From the NCBI GenBank assembly GCA_016800925.1, contig JABCPU010000154.1:1-64000 (forward strand): 64,000 nt of DNA. Reading direction: 5' to 3'. The translations under genes were made by a program, and so were the position numbers. The notes below the pieces were generated by a model. The model had not been told where the DNA came from, made no database searches, and was given only the letters and a program-made list of their open reading frames with translations. Source of the DNA: Suillus spraguei (Eukaryota; Basidiomycota; Agaricomycetes; Boletales; Suillaceae). Shown in pieces: positions 1 through 14,986 of this stretch (positions are counted from its first letter, which is position 1; every line of letters begins with the position of its first letter).

Positions 1-3540
<3,540 letters not shown>

Positions 3541-3858
3541 GTTAGTCGCACCAGAGGAACGCGCAAGGCTTGGAGGAAGCTGCAGTAATTGACGCGTTTT
3601 GAATGTTTGAGATTGTTTGTCGTGATAGGCGCGACGCGTTTAGGGCCGGGTCTATGGAAGATCTGTGGACTGTGATCCAACTAAGAACACTGTAGAGTCT
3701 AGACTATCTCAAATATCACCGACTTTTCTTAGGTTGCATTTACCTTGAGCGGTTACCTGTATTGGCTACAACTTTGATACACAGGAATCCTCTCAGCAGT
3801 TGCCTCGCCTTACGTAGTCTGTTAGAGTCCTGTCATCCCGATCCGAGCTTCGACTTCC
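3541..3858. promoter_or_regulatory. shared divergent promoter region SMC5 / acidic protein gene
   Basis: These 318 bases separate the ATGs of two divergently transcribed genes and must hold both 5' regions. I see no clear TATA box. The assignment rests only on gene layout. Confidence 0.4.
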
Positions 3859-4947
3859 ATGAGTATCAGACGGAAAAGCACCACACACGATCTGGCAACT
3901 CTACGCCTCCATCCAGACGGATCGCGCGTCCAACAATCATCTGTCAACAGAAGCACACGCACAGCTCCATCAACAGTCCCAGATACAAGAGGAAACTGGA
4001 TCGCTCGCGATGCAGGAGGTAAAGCTGCCGTGAGGAAAACTAGAAACGCTAGTGCCAAAGTAGATGTTGAGGATGGAGAATTTATCGAAATTCGTCTTTC
4101 TGATGAGTTGGGTGAAGAGGAACTCACAGTAGGGACAAGTAAGAAAGACGAAGAAAAGGCGATTGAGAGCGATGAGGAGGATAGTACCGGGGACCGCACC
4201 GGCAGGAATTTCAGGGCGAGGAAACGACGCAGTTTCACTGAAACTTTTCGTTTTTGGCTCCCTCACCCCCGCGTCGTGTCTTTCTACGCACAGAATCAAC
4301 CTCCGAAGGCGACTCCTCATCGTCTTCGTCTTCGTCCTCCTCTGATTCTGAATCGGAAGAGATCAAAATCAAGCTTCCGGACCCATCACCCGTAAGAGTC
4401 CATCTTCGTTCAATGATGTTCACTTATAATCGGTAGGAGCTACTAAAATGTATTCACCACTTCGCCAGCCGATACTATCAGGAGAAAGGCGTTTTGTCCA
4501 ATAGAAGCAGGGGTTACCGAGACGAGAGGAAAACCCGGCGCTCGAAAGAAAGTGTGTCCAACGTTCACGATCAGACAACAAACAAAACAGCGCTGTGGAC
4601 GAGAGATTCTTCTCTCGATGCTGATGACGATCAACGGGAAGACGAGAAAAATGAGCTGGAAGATGAGGATGAATGGGAAGACGAGGAAGATGATGGCGAA
4701 AATGCTTCCCGCAACGAAGAACATAAAGACATGTACAAGGCTCTTGACGGCTCAGCTTTGGTCGCAATAGGTATTCAAAATTCCTACTTGTCACCATTTA
4801 GCTGACCAGTATGCAGGAATAATTCTCCAAGAGCAAATTGCGCACGCGATGATTACCGGCTTTTCTGGTACGCACGATACACAAGTGCGACGACGGGACT
4901 ATTCCACAGAACGAAGCTCTTGCTCACCTTCGCCCCATTCCGACTGA
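3859..4947 (+). CDS. acidic, low-complexity protein of unknown function, likely nuclear
   Basis: I do not recognise this gene with confidence. Four exons can be joined in frame. Exon 1 (3859 to about 4230) has basic and acidic stretches. Exon 2 starts after the cacag near 4290 and encodes a long serine run followed by DSESEEIKIKLPDPSP. Exon 3 starts near 4438 (ELLKCIHHFASRYYQEKG) and holds a long Asp/Glu-rich tract and MYKALDGSALVAIG. Exon 4, after a short intron ending near 4816, adds IILQEQIAHAMITGF and ends at the TGA at 4945-4947. The conserved-looking parts are the helix ELLKCIHHFASRYY and the segment around DGSALVAIGIILQEQI, separated by acidic low complexity. The layout recalls RRN9-like RNA polymerase I initiation factors, but that is a guess. 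It lies tail-to-tail with the uL13m gene, 87 bases apart. Confidence 0.6.
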
Positions 4948-5034
4948 TATGTCATCGATATCACCCGTTCGTAGACGCAGTAGTATTATATTCCAGTGTA
5001 ATGAAAGATAAGCAAAAAGATATGAAAAGAAACA

Positions 5035-5707
5035 CTATTCCGCTTTCACTTTCGCTTTCATCCTATTCTTTGGATCCAGCTTCAAAATATAATCCTCCGT
5101 CAATGTCCCATCCTCCCACCGCTTCAAAATATTCCCTCTATATATCCCCATATTTGACCCACCAAATACTTTCAGTCGTTCTAATCGACGTTCCCGAAGT
5201 TTGTTTTTGGGTAACATACCGGACACTGCGTGCCGTATGATCTACATTCGCGCAGGGCGGGGTAAGAATAGAGTCTTATGCAATGAACCACAGAACGAAC
5301 CTCATAAGGCTTTTTGTCCATCATATCCTTGTACTCGGTCTCTTTCAACCCACCAGGGAACATCGTGTGCTTGCGGTATACCAGTTGTTCGTCTTTACGA
5401 CCAGTCACCTTGATGTGTTTTGCATTTGTAACTACGACATAGTCCCCACAGTCCACTAAAATAAAAATGAGGGACAGAATGATGTTTTAAAATGCACGGA
5501 ACGTACAGCTCTTGTCGTATATCGGTTTATGCTTGCCCATGAGCACAAGAGCTATTCGTTCCGCGAGTTTTTCCGCACGCGGTCAGAGGCATTGACATGA
5601 TGCCATACTCGCGCATAGGCAAGAGCGGTCTATAATCTCTCGAGTTAGATGTCCAACTTTGTATACGGAGAGAGAAAATCACGTACGTTGCCTACTGCTT
5701 GAGACAT
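5035..5707 (-). CDS. MRPL13: mitochondrial ribosomal protein uL13m (L13 family), with apparent frameshift
   Basis: This is a large-subunit protein of the mitochondrial ribosome. Exon 1 (MSQAVGN) starts at ATG 5707 and splices at GTACGT. Exon 2 encodes [18 protein letters not shown] and, after a frame break near 5576-5586, [20 protein letters not shown]. Exon 3 gives [20 protein letters not shown] and [21 protein letters not shown]. Exon 4 begins [20 protein letters not shown] and ends at 5035. The family normally has a few more residues (Leu-Gly-x-Leu type) between DRV and AEKLAER. Here DRV abuts AEKL two bases out of phase, as if about 13 bases were lost. All other junctions and reading frames are clean. 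Either this copy is damaged or the assembly has a local deletion. The family assignment is certain. Confidence 0.85.
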
Positions 5708-6299
5708 GAAAGTGCTGGTCGAGTTGAAGGCCACTGTTTCATGACCGCTTTCATTTGCAAAGGAGTCGCACGTGACGTGCCTGTTTTCAGACACACTCAA
5801 GCGCAAAACTGTTTCACTGCACTGCACTTACAAAGTACAAAGAGTTCCAATCAAACATGCACGTCGCACAAGAAGACGCCGTAAACTACTACTCAGACCG
5901 GTTCTCATGGTCTATTCAAATCCACAAACAGAAGCAAGCAGATACGATGGAATAAAAGCTAATGCTATCCAATGCACGAGTGTAGAATGCGCCTGCTAGG
6001 AAAGAAGAGGTTGCCGGACGTGCGCAGATTCCATCAAGTGAATCCCTCGCCTTCCTTAGGTTACTAGCCTCTTCGTAACATCACAGCAGTCTGAACTTTC
6101 AGCGACGTCGAACTAAGATCATCTCGAGCAGATGACAATGTGTATCAGTTGCCAGTAGTTGACATCCTTCCACACCGATATCGATTTCAGGCCACAGCAG
6201 CGCGATAAGACATCACAGATGGTCCTTTCGTATTCGAATATTCCCAATCTTGCCGATTCGCTGGCGGAGAACTGGTCATAGCTGCCAGATCGAGACAGC
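5708..6299. other. no supported gene
   Basis: Upstream of the uL13m start I see only short frames without recognisable domains. The last part (about 6220-6299) may be the decayed 5' side of the WD40 remnant that follows. Confidence 0.3.
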
Positions 6300-7120
6300 A
6301 TCAGCACAGGCAAAGAATCGAGTTTGACACCCGTGTTGACCTTTGAGGGTCACATAAGTCTATTCATCCCAACGCTTTCTCCCAGACGGCAAGCGATGAT
6401 CAGCGTGTCAGGCGGTGGAACCATTCGTCGATGGATACCTAGAAGCGGGTAAGGAATCGAGGGCGCGAGATGTTTGTCAGCCGACTCGGAAATAGTTGCG
6501 GTAGATTCAAGGGATGGTCAATGGGTCATCATGGTGGCGGATAACTGCGGTTTTGGGAGCTCAGAGCCTTCGGGATTGAGAAAGGGAATCACAAAACATT
6601 TCAAGGTCACTCTCGGAGGATTACCTGCATTGATATATCGACGGATGGCATTGCTGGCTAGCAGCTCATACGATTTGACAGTACGAATATGGAGCTTGGA
6701 CACCAGCAACTTCGTGGCTGGTCCATTTACGAGTATTGACAAGGTGAGCGCAGTTCGATTCTCGCAAGACTCGAATAAGCTTGCGGTCAAGTCAACGGGC
6801 AAGTGTCTTAAGGTGTGGAATGTCCAAACACGAAGATTGGATATTCGAGTGGGGGAAAGGATAGCTGGGGTTACACATACGCGCCATTGTTTTGGACTAC
6901 CAAAGAGGACACCGTTATAGCTGCATTCAGTTATCATTGTACCCCCACCATGGTCTATGAGTTCGTATCATATACTGGACACTATTGGAGCACCCTTTGA
7001 AGGTCACGCCTAGGTTGTCACAGGTCTAGTACTCTCGCTCGTGCGTCTGAGAATTGCACTATCAGGCTCTGGGTCTTTGAGTCTCGCCAGCTTCCCGCCT
7101 CATTCCACGTTCGATTTCCC
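6300..7120 (+). pseudogene. decayed WD40-repeat protein gene
   Basis: Fragments of WD40 repeats occur in order but in shifting frames. They include a piece with FEGHISLF and SVSGGGTIRRWIP (6340-6450), a long frame at 6474-6920 with LLASSSYDLTVRIWSLDT and LAVKSTGKCLKVWNVQTRR, and a last piece near 7000-7110 with ASENCTIRLWVFESRQLP. WD40 proteins form beta-propellers that act as interaction platforms, and large families of them are common in Agaricomycetes. Frame changes and in-frame stops between the repeats, with no convincing splice sites to bridge them, argue for a pseudogene. A gene with unusual introns cannot be excluded. Confidence 0.55.
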
Positions 7121-8004
7121 TACTACCTCGCCCAACTCACACAAACTGGCGTATACGACCCGGGGCAACACCAGTACCTGACATCATTGCTATCGTTCGG
7201 CCCGCACAACAAGTTAGAGTGCGCAACCAACTCAAAATGCTACTATTGTTGGTACATTAACATTTTTTACAGGCCAGTGCACCTGGAAATCCACTGCTTT
7301 CTGATATATTTAATGTATGCAAATTTCTTGTACTCGTCTGTAGCACTCTACTAACGCTATTATTGTAGCCTGATGCAATAGTTCATTCTGCTATTGTGCA
7401 TCGTAAGCCGAAGATAAAACTGTCTACCCCCTCCGCCGCGTAGACCTTTCCCTACGGTAGGATCACAGCTACCCTGTTTGCCCAGCCAACCCAGTGAACT
7501 CCTTACGTCGTCTTCCTGCACGAGCAGAGTTCTCCATGTTCGTAATGATGAATCTGACGATTTCTTCCCTGGAGTAATGCTCCCTGGAAAGACCTCTCAC
7601 AGTATATCGCCAAGGACATTCCAAGTCGAAGCATATAGCTAAAAGGCGCCACAACGCTGCTTCCGCTACCAGCGTGATGACTTGAGCAGACTGCGCAAGC
7701 ATGAAATGGACCCATCTGTAGAGACTTGCGCGAGTCAAGGATATTTCGTACTTCATAAAAGCATAGCATTTTGTGTACAGAGGACCATACACGGTCGCGA
7801 TCTTTACGTCAAATGGAGGTTCCATCATATTCAGAATCATGACGGAGACTGTCCTATCACTTGTGGCGGGTTCAGGGAGATCTGGCAATGCAATTATCAC
7901 ATCGATCGGAGATTGATCAAGGTTTGTAGTGTATCTATTGTTAATCTAAAGATGATAATTGAGCATGGCAAGTACTAGTGTACCAACTTGGTGCAGTGAA
8001 GACG
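7121..8004. other. no recognised gene; one 143-codon frame on minus strand
   Basis: A frame at 7469-7900 on the minus strand is open for 143 codons (includes WRYTVRGLSREHYSREEIVR). I cannot match it to a family, and it has no partner exons that I can identify. It could be a gene remnant or chance. Confidence 0.25.
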
Positions 8005-8064
8005 GAAAAAAATCAATGTGAGTTTTTTTGATGGCTTATCAATAATCACACATTGATTTTTTTC
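8005..8064. repeat. perfect 16-base inverted repeat
   Basis: The arm gaaaaaaatcaatgtg (8005-8020) is repeated in perfect inverse at 8049-8064 with a 28-base spacer. It lies just outside the transposon-like element that starts near 8209. Its function is unknown. Confidence 0.6.
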
Positions 8065-8208
8065 TGAAGAATTCCAAAGCGTCGCGTCACAAACTAAATA
8101 TCATGAAACATAAGCATAAGGTAACGCCGGTTGCGGTTACCTTAAATTGTTGAAACATACCTTCACAAATTTCTGCCCCTCGGATAAGGCGACAAGACAA
8201 GACCGCAG

Positions 8209-9466
8209 AGTCTTGAAGCCCAGTGAAAATCGACAATTTAGAGGTAGATAGGTAGCAATAGACGTCTAAGTACCGAACGAAATATATAAAAATCTAAATA
8301 ATTTGAGATGAAAAAAATGACAAATTACGCAAAATGCAAATATGAGATTCAAGATGCAAATATGAAGACGCAAATGCCAGAATGCTTGAAACTTTGCATA
8401 TTGTCGCGAGTGCACATCTGCAACATTGGTTGCAATCGAAGTTCAAATTTGTTCAAATCACTCCCATTCCATGCATCCTAACAAAGCCGGAATATATGAA
8501 CATGATGTATTGTTCCTCTCACCGATACCTCTACATCTGAAATCAATTCCAATATCAACGAGAACACAACACCTGCCTCCGTACCATCGAGTGACCATGT
8601 AGCTTCGTTGACTGTCAAGGTCGAACTCGTTAATCAAACCAAGACCACGATCGTAACCGATACGAAGATCGATACCATCAAAAAGCGTCAGCCAAGTACC
8701 AAGCCAATGCGGGTGAGCGCAAAGATTACGGCACGGTAAGGTGTTCTTTTACTATCATACCCATCAAAACTGATTCTATGATTTATATCGCACAGGAACT
8801 TGTGTGCTCTCGACTGGCAATCAAATGGCCATCAAAAGGAACCAGCAAGTGTCTTTGCTTGTTACTGGAATGGGCTGTCTAAAACCGACACAAAGAGGTG
8901 CGTCTTTTTTCTTATACTGATGTCTATCTAATACTGTCTACTGTTATAGGTGTACAAGTGCAAAGCAGCTACTCAGGTGAGTGCTGCATGCTATATATTC
9001 TATCTCATACTACACTAACAGTCCTGTTTTACAGCTCAAATCAGCTGGAGTCAGTACTACCGGCAACGATGTGGAGTAGTGGATGGCGGGACTGGCGGGA
9101 TTGGCAGGCGAGGCGCAGCGAGCAGCAATACCCTACACCCTCCCCTGATGATAGCGATACCATCCTAACCCTAGCGATACCCATAGATATCCTCATTTGT
9201 CCATATTAGTTGTATATCGATATGTTTTTCGATTCAAATTGAGTGATAATTCGTATGTAAATGCCTATCTAGAAATCTAAAGCCATCGAGAATCCTATCT
9301 AAACGTTAAAAACTTGTCTCGGTCTCTATCTTTCTGTGTCTCGAAAAGTCACAATTTGACGAACGACCTCAAAACGGATCGATAAAAACTTCTGCTTGGA
9401 TTTTTCTCGACTTGTATCTATACATATCTACCTCTAACTTGTCGATTTTCACTGAGCTTGAAGACT
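8209..9466. mobile_element. DNA-transposon-like element with ~50-base terminal inverted repeats
   Basis: The left end (8209-8262, beginning agtcttgaagcccagtgaaa) is matched in inverse by the right end (9410-9466), with about 85% identity over roughly 50 bases. Between them lies one spliced reading frame. I found no clear target-site duplication, so the exact termini are uncertain. The superfamily is unassigned. Confidence 0.6.
8524..9209 (+). CDS. spliced frame inside the TIR element, unknown function (5' end unresolved)
   Basis: Clean intron borders define four coding blocks: up to 8735, 8796-8897, 8950-8976 and from 9035. The first block encodes a Thr/Lys-rich stretch (VKVELVNQTKTTIVTDTKID). 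The second encodes ARNLCALDWQSNGHQKEPAS and WNGLSKTDTKR. In the phase set by the splice sites the frame ends at 9209. In the alternative phase the last two blocks read VYKCKAATQ and LKSAGVSTTGNDVE, ending at 9079, which looks more protein-like. I cannot decide between them. No start codon is in frame upstream of 8524 without a further intron. This may be an element-encoded DNA-binding protein, but no family is recognised. Confidence 0.4.
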
Positions 9467-10073
9467 AAAATTGAGAATCGGGATACGAGAACAAAAGACA
9501 GACCTTTTGAGCGTGTTTTTATCTAGGACGTGAGCAGCCCTCGGGCCTGAAGGAGGCACAAGTCCAAACAAAAAACAACGCTAGGATGAAGATGGGATGG
9601 TGGGGTCGAAAAAATCGAACGCGCGTCGCACAGGAAGATGGAATTGAGAAGAGAAAACGAGGCGAGCGAGAATCTTCGAAGTCCTGTCTTAAGAGGGACG
9701 CACGGGCTACAGTGCTTTGCTATGGAGGAAGCACTGTGGGGGAGGATCTCCACATGGCAACGCTACGAAGGCCCGGCTTCACCCGTCAACACTCGCAGGC
9801 TCGTGATCCGTTGTGGAGCGACCACCTTTACTAAATAACGTCAGTAGAATGGTAACATGCTTTTTGAAACATTGGAAGTTAATGTGTTTCGGGATGGTAG
9901 CAGAGTACTACACACTCAGTACTTAGCGCCAAGCCGTGGCTTGAGCCTCGGCTGGCTTCGGCTGGCCCGGGGCTTGAAGCAGGGCCGGAACATCACTAAT
10001 TGATGACTTATTATTTATCGTTTCATCTAACACCTACTTACGTGTCACTGGGTGACTATCCGTAGGCTCAAAT
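9467..10073. other. no supported gene
   Basis: Only short overlapping frames are present (for example 9586-9834), with no recognised domain. Near 10040-10070 a diverged second copy of the end sequence of the element at 10,077 is present (gtgactatccgtaggctcaa). Confidence 0.4.
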
Positions 10074-10076
10074 AAT

Positions 10077-11532
10077 GGATGACTTTCCGTAGGCTGAAAT
10101 ATTCTGATTAGAATATACCGGAGTCTCAAAAATTTACCAAACATCGCTGATATGTTAATCTATACTGGAATAATCCCCCGTACGCTCATTCAATTAAATT
10201 TAGTCTGGTCCTTGATGGACGATAGCTTTGCAGTCCAGCAGCTGCTTCTCGACAAAGACGAGGCTGAACATTTCGATGACGATGAGAGACTTATGGTGCT
10301 TGCTGCTGCTATCATTGCCGGGAGTGAGGTATCACAACAAGAGCGCATTGACACTCGGCACCCACATCGTTTGTACCTTTGCCGACCCCAACTACTTCCA
10401 AATCCTCGTATCAACACCCCATGGAAGGTGCTATATGATAGTCAACATGATAGAGCCTTCATCACTACAATGGGCGTTGATGTGCCCACCTTCTCCTCAC
10501 TACTTACTGCAGGCTTTGCGCAAGCCTGGTATGAGACACCAATACCTCAGGCCGGACTCATAGGGTTAGTTAGGGTGGAGGTGCAAAACAACTACTATTC
10601 AAGCTGCACAGGTACATTGAAACATGATACTTATCTAAGCTGCTCGAGTACAAGAATGACAAAGTCTTACCTCATACGCCTGAGAGCCTTCAGACCGCTG
10701 CACGCGAGTGACAGTCTGTGCAATCCCTGGGTGGGCCCGCCACTTTCCTAAGTCATCACACATATATGCATTCCCTGCGCCATCATAGTGCAACTCGGGA
10801 ATTGCCTGGCTATGAGATTGGGAGAGAATAGTAGTATCAGACATTGAACGGACTCTGAGTGTTTGAGTTACTTACATTGTGGCTACCGGTACACGACCTT
10901 TATATGCTAGAAGTGTATGTTGAGCTGTCGGATGCAAGGGGTGGGCATATTCATAGTAAAAAAAATAGTCATGGACCCTGCGCTAGTAACAGTGCAACGG
11001 GAGCACACAAAGCCAAAAGGAAGAGAATACAGTGGTGCCAGCTTGATTTTGACTGTTCAAGAGGAAGTTTTCACAGATAGAACGTAAGAAGTGACGGGAA
11101 ATCAATACTACTAGGTTGCATTGGGCGAGATTGGAGGCACCGGTGGCATACAGGTCAGGTAGGCACTCCATTAGTGGGCACAGAGAACTGGGGATGTCGT
11201 GCTGGGCACTTAGAATCACCTAGATAGTGGCGGGAGAGAAAGACTTTAGCGTACTTGACGAAAAGTTGAAATGTACCTCAGTATTACTGCGCGAGGTGCC
11301 GCATTGTGTGACATGCATCTCAAGCAAGGCTGATTATGTCAGCAGATATCGCTGGCGTTAGTGGCCTAAAACGGATGTAAGTCGTCTGTAAAGTCTATTG
11401 GGGGGGGGTAGATGACACATGGTTACGAACTGACTGTAAATGAACACCGGCATTGCGGCACACCTGCCTAATAAGGGTAAATATATGATATGATATTCTA
11501 ATCAGAATATTTCAGCCTACGGGAAGTCATCC
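10077..11532. mobile_element. PIF/Harbinger-like element with TIRs and AAT target duplication
   Basis: The left terminus (ggatgactttccgtaggctg..., from 10077) is repeated in inverse at the right terminus ending at 11532, over about 40 bases with one or two mismatches. A three-base direct repeat AAT flanks it (10074-10076 and 11533-11535). A three-base duplication and the enclosed transposase fragment fit the Harbinger superfamily. Most of the transposase is missing, so this copy is non-autonomous. Confidence 0.75.
10215..10572 (+). pseudogene. N-terminal fragment of a Harbinger-type transposase
   Basis: From ATG 10215 the frame starts MDDSFAVQQLLLDKDEAEHF and includes SQHDRAFITTMGVDVPTFSS and LLTAGFAQAWYETPIP. 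These are hallmarks of the N-terminal region of DDE_4-type transposases found in Agaricomycetes. The DDE catalytic region that should follow is absent. Downstream sequence to 11532 has no recognisable coding, which indicates an internal deletion. Confidence 0.65.
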
Positions 11533-11535
11533 AAT

Positions 11536-12537
11536 GCGGAGTGAACGAAAATAGAATTAAAAAAACCATTTAAGGAAGTCGTGCTGCGATGCCACTGTTC
11601 ATTTGGGAAGAATTTGCAAAACATTATTTCCTTGACCCTCTTATATCGCCTTATAGCATTTCTATCATGCCTCCGACACTCAATTCTGGTCTTTTCTTGC
11701 CTATTGAAGTCTGTCTCCTAGTTTTATTGCTCATTCTCAAGCACATCTTATTGAGTCTAGCATCTGTTTTGCCTTACACTGCCGTATCATGTACTTTTCG
11801 CTCTCTCAGTTCACAATAAAACTTGTCTGAGTCCCCCGAGTATGAAATTGGGGGACTCTGCTTGCCTAATCGCTGTGAGACACCAGTGTAAATTGATTCA
11901 AACTCTAAATGGGCCCCCCCTTACAGATTAATCCGACAGATTATATCTGTTTTAGGCCATTTTGGGCCACTAACTCCGCTGACTAATCCACAACTTAGGT
12001 TCCTTGCCTACTCGTCTTTAGCTTTGGCAAGTGTTGCAATGCCAACCTCAATCTGCATGTATCTGTCCAGTAACAAGCACCATCCATCTTTTAAGCTTCA
12101 GTGAAGTTTTTTCTTCTTGTTAATTGCCTTGATGTACATGTGTGTGCTAATGTATTACTGCAACCACCACAGGGTCTTTTTCGCTATCTATGACTGAGAG
12201 CTTCAAGAATCGTCTCGGCAACCAGCATGGCTACTAACATTCTTGCATCTTCTTTGTCATTATCGAGAAATGCCATCTCTTCTGCATCGTTCACCAGAGT
12301 ATACTGTAGTAGTAGATCCATCAGAGTTCTTACTGAAAAAATACTTGGAAAATACACGTTGCTTGATTCCACATGTGTTTACGTGGTAGATCCAATCAGA
12401 TATCGGGGACCGCTCAGTTTTCCATTTACATACTTCTTTTCCCATCTCCTCTTCACCACTTTCCCTATTCGGGTTGACCGTTACGACTAGTCAACCACAG
12501 ACATCAGTAAATCGGGTTCCAGAACACAACTGGTACT
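11536..12537. other. no supported gene; likely 5' flank/LTR remnant of the gag at 12,538
   Basis: Short frames only. A perfect nine-base stem (GAGTCCCCC/GGGGGACTC) with a 12-base loop lies at 11829-11858. On the minus strand a 62-codon frame at 12184-12372 (MLVAMLVAETILEALS) weakly resembles transposase N-termini, but it is too short to call. Confidence 0.3.
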
Positions 12538-12959
12538 ATGTCTGCTCCCACTACTACCATTCCCAGCAAACAAACTTTGGCTGAGTATATTGCAAATGCT
12601 ATTAACGCTGCGATTGCTCCAGTTCAAGAGCAAGTTCAAAGGCTCAAGGATATGAATGAAATCCTACAGACTCAGAATGAAGAACTCCACAAACAACTCT
12701 GTCAATATAGGGACAAGGTTAATGATCTGGAAGCAAAACCTGCACCAACATCTTCTGGAGGAGCTCCCAAAATTGCGAAGCCAACAGAGTTCACTGGAGG
12801 AAAAGTTTCCATCGACATTGAAACATTCTTGGCACAAGTATCCCTCTACCTCACACAATACCCTAATGCAATGGAACAACAACATCTCAGTTTAATGTTG
12901 TCTTATCTAAAGGGAAATGCCAGAAAATGGGCAGAACCTTATGTTAAGCAACAAGCTGC
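12538..12959 (+). pseudogene. Ty3/Gypsy gag, truncated by another LTR
   Basis: The frame starts MSAPTTTIPSKQTLAEYIAN, has a coiled-coil segment (about residues 27-65), a Pro/Ser linker, then the conserved gag core with PTEFTGGKVSIDIETFLAQV and LSYLKGNARKWAEPYVKQQA. It forms capsids in related elements. At base 12960 it runs directly into the LTR of the minus-strand element, so the capsid C-terminus, zinc knuckle and pol are missing. It belongs to a different Gypsy lineage from the three related copies in this window. Confidence 0.8.
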
Positions 12960-13432
12960 TGTTACGAACTGGGGTGGCATCACCAGCGACAGTGAAAAGA
13001 CACAGGCGGTCTGCTGGGAGTTCTTACAATGTCCAAAAGAGGACAAGGTGAAAGTACAAGGAACGCGTTCCGAGTACGATCAAGGGTTCTGCCTCTGAGA
13101 CAAGTCTCAAAGGTATCCACGAGAATAGACTAAGACTAAGGAGTGCTTAGACTTAGAGACGATTCAAGATGACTTAGGTTGGAGACCTAAGTGAAGGAGA
13201 TTCCAGGTAAAACCCAGTAAGATTAAAGTAGGGAATCTACTACACGTACACTGTGCTTAAATAGGCCAATATGTGCGCACAGACCAAAAGAGACGTGAGA
13301 ATGTAAGTGCGTATCCAAAGAAGGAAGGCAACTATAGTACAGATGCGTTGAGCATATGAATCGGAATCACGTTACGTAATATACAAAGTAAATGAAGTAA
13401 GAAAATGAATAGGGGCACGTACGATTGTAACA
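12960..13432 (-). repeat. 3' LTR of Gypsy copy 1
   Basis: 473 bases bounded by TGTTAC...GTAACA. It matches the LTRs at 20053, 21498 and 30957. On the plus strand it begins TGTTACGAACTGGGG and ends GATTGTAACA. Confidence 0.92.
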
Positions 13433-13467
13433 TTACCCCCTTTGTACACGTAAAGTCACCAACTTTA

Positions 13468-14933
13468 CTAATCCTGATTCGCATAGTAAACAGGGTCATC
13501 GCTGAACTCGTAGTCTTCATCATCAAACGATCTGCTCATCATATACTTGGCTTCTTCAAGACCAGCGCGTCGTTTAGAGTCCCTCCCCTTTTCCGCCTGA
13601 ATACGTTCGTCATCAAGTTGTTTCTCCCAATTGCGAAGTGCATCATAGAATCCTTCATCCTTCCAGGTTAACTCGAAGGGAGGAGGCCCGACTCGGCTAG
13701 GACAGTAGAGGGATAAATGGGTAGGCGACCAATATCTGCAAACCTTGCACTGATATTCCACACAATTCTTTTGACGATGTCCTAGCAGTCCACAGACGCG
13801 GCATTTCATATTCTCGTCAGGATTGGAATGGGCTTTGCGCAAAGGAGACGGGGAAATGATAGGTGTGGGGCTAATGGATCTGGCACGCTTCTTTCCCTTA
13901 TTCTTCCTCATACGTTTTAATGCAAGGGTGTTAGCTCGTTTGAGCTGCGCCTGTTGAGCTGAGGACAACGTGTATGCTGACATGGGGAGGTCCGGGGTAA
14001 CTGCTCGTTCAGCAGCCGCAAGAAGTTCGTCGGAGGAAGACGGAGTAGTGATTCCGAAATATTTTACTAAGACTGGTGGAACGGGATCCATAGGACCGAA
14101 TGAAGCTGGAATGGACATTGGGGGGTGTATATGAAGGTCGCGAAGTTGGGGACCGAGTGTTACCAACTCAGTGGCAGGAATACCTAACAATTTAGCGGCC
14201 TCACACTGCTCTTTCGTGCAAGGTTCGTACAGCCAGTCGGGACAATCAAGGGTGGTTGTTACGAGGGAAGATGAGGCTGGCTGTAAAATGGGAGATGGTG
14301 TTCGAGGGGATGCAAGGTCGGACTGTGTTTGCTGCAAATCAGTGATAGTTTCTTCAACTAGGTTTCTAGCTGTTCTGGTTTCAGCGACCGACTTTTGGAT
14401 GGTTGCGACGACTTCATTCGTGAGTTGTCCGATCTCTTGGACAGCAGTGTATAAGCCAGTAAGGGCATCAAGACTAGAATAAGTGCGTGAAGAGGAGGGT
14501 GCTGGGATAGGAAGTGGCGTATCTTCCTGCGAGAGGGAGGTCGAGCAACACCTGCTCGGCGTTCGGCAATGATGTGAATAGCTTCTTCAACATCATTCTT
14601 AAAAGAATCGGGAAGCAACAGCATAGCGTAAGCACGAATGCGTTTTTGAAGATGAATGAGACGGTGACGGAGTGTGATTTCTGTAGTTTCTTTAGCGGTG
14701 GCTTCGATGAGGGCTGCGGTGCGGATAATGTTGACAATGAGTAGAGCAGGGAAGGCACCTCTTTCAGTGAGGATTCTTTCGATTTCGAGGGCATGTCCCT
14801 CGCAGAGAATGGCGGCTTCAATGTAGGAGGTGTTATCAATTTCTGTGGTGATATTTCCATATTGTTCGCTTCAGAGTCAGAGTCATTGGTGGCGCAACGC
14901 GACGGGTGTGATGTAAGCAGTGGGGAAAGACAT
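13468..14933 (-). pseudogene. Gypsy ORF3 (copy 1): extra zinc-knuckle protein between integrase and 3' LTR
   Basis: The frame starts MSFPTAYITPV at ATG 14933, has at least two frame changes, and its last 289 codons (13468-14337) are uninterrupted. The C-terminal part has a Ser/Pro-rich stretch, a basic KRMRKNKGKKRARS patch, a CCHC knuckle CRVCGLLGHRQKNC, a second Cys/His cluster CKVCRYWSPTHLSLYC (C-x2-C-x6-H-x4-C), and an acidic tail ending DDPVYYANQD. It is distinct from the gag knuckle of the same element. The same ORF at the same place occurs in the other two copies. The function is unknown; RNA or nucleocapsid binding is inferred from the knuckles only. Confidence 0.75.
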
Positions 14934-14986
14934 TTCGAGTGGTAGTTAATCAGGTGCTTGCGCGAGTTGATTTGACTGAAGGATAA

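Noticed and set aside
7469..7900. 143-codon minus-strand frame as a gene
   Set aside because: No recognisable domain and no supporting exons. It is listed only as an unassigned frame.
14171..14482. Antisense frames within the Gypsy elements
   Set aside because: They mirror the coding frames of ORF3 and pol on the other strand and have no motifs of their own. The same holds for many frames opposite RT and integrase.
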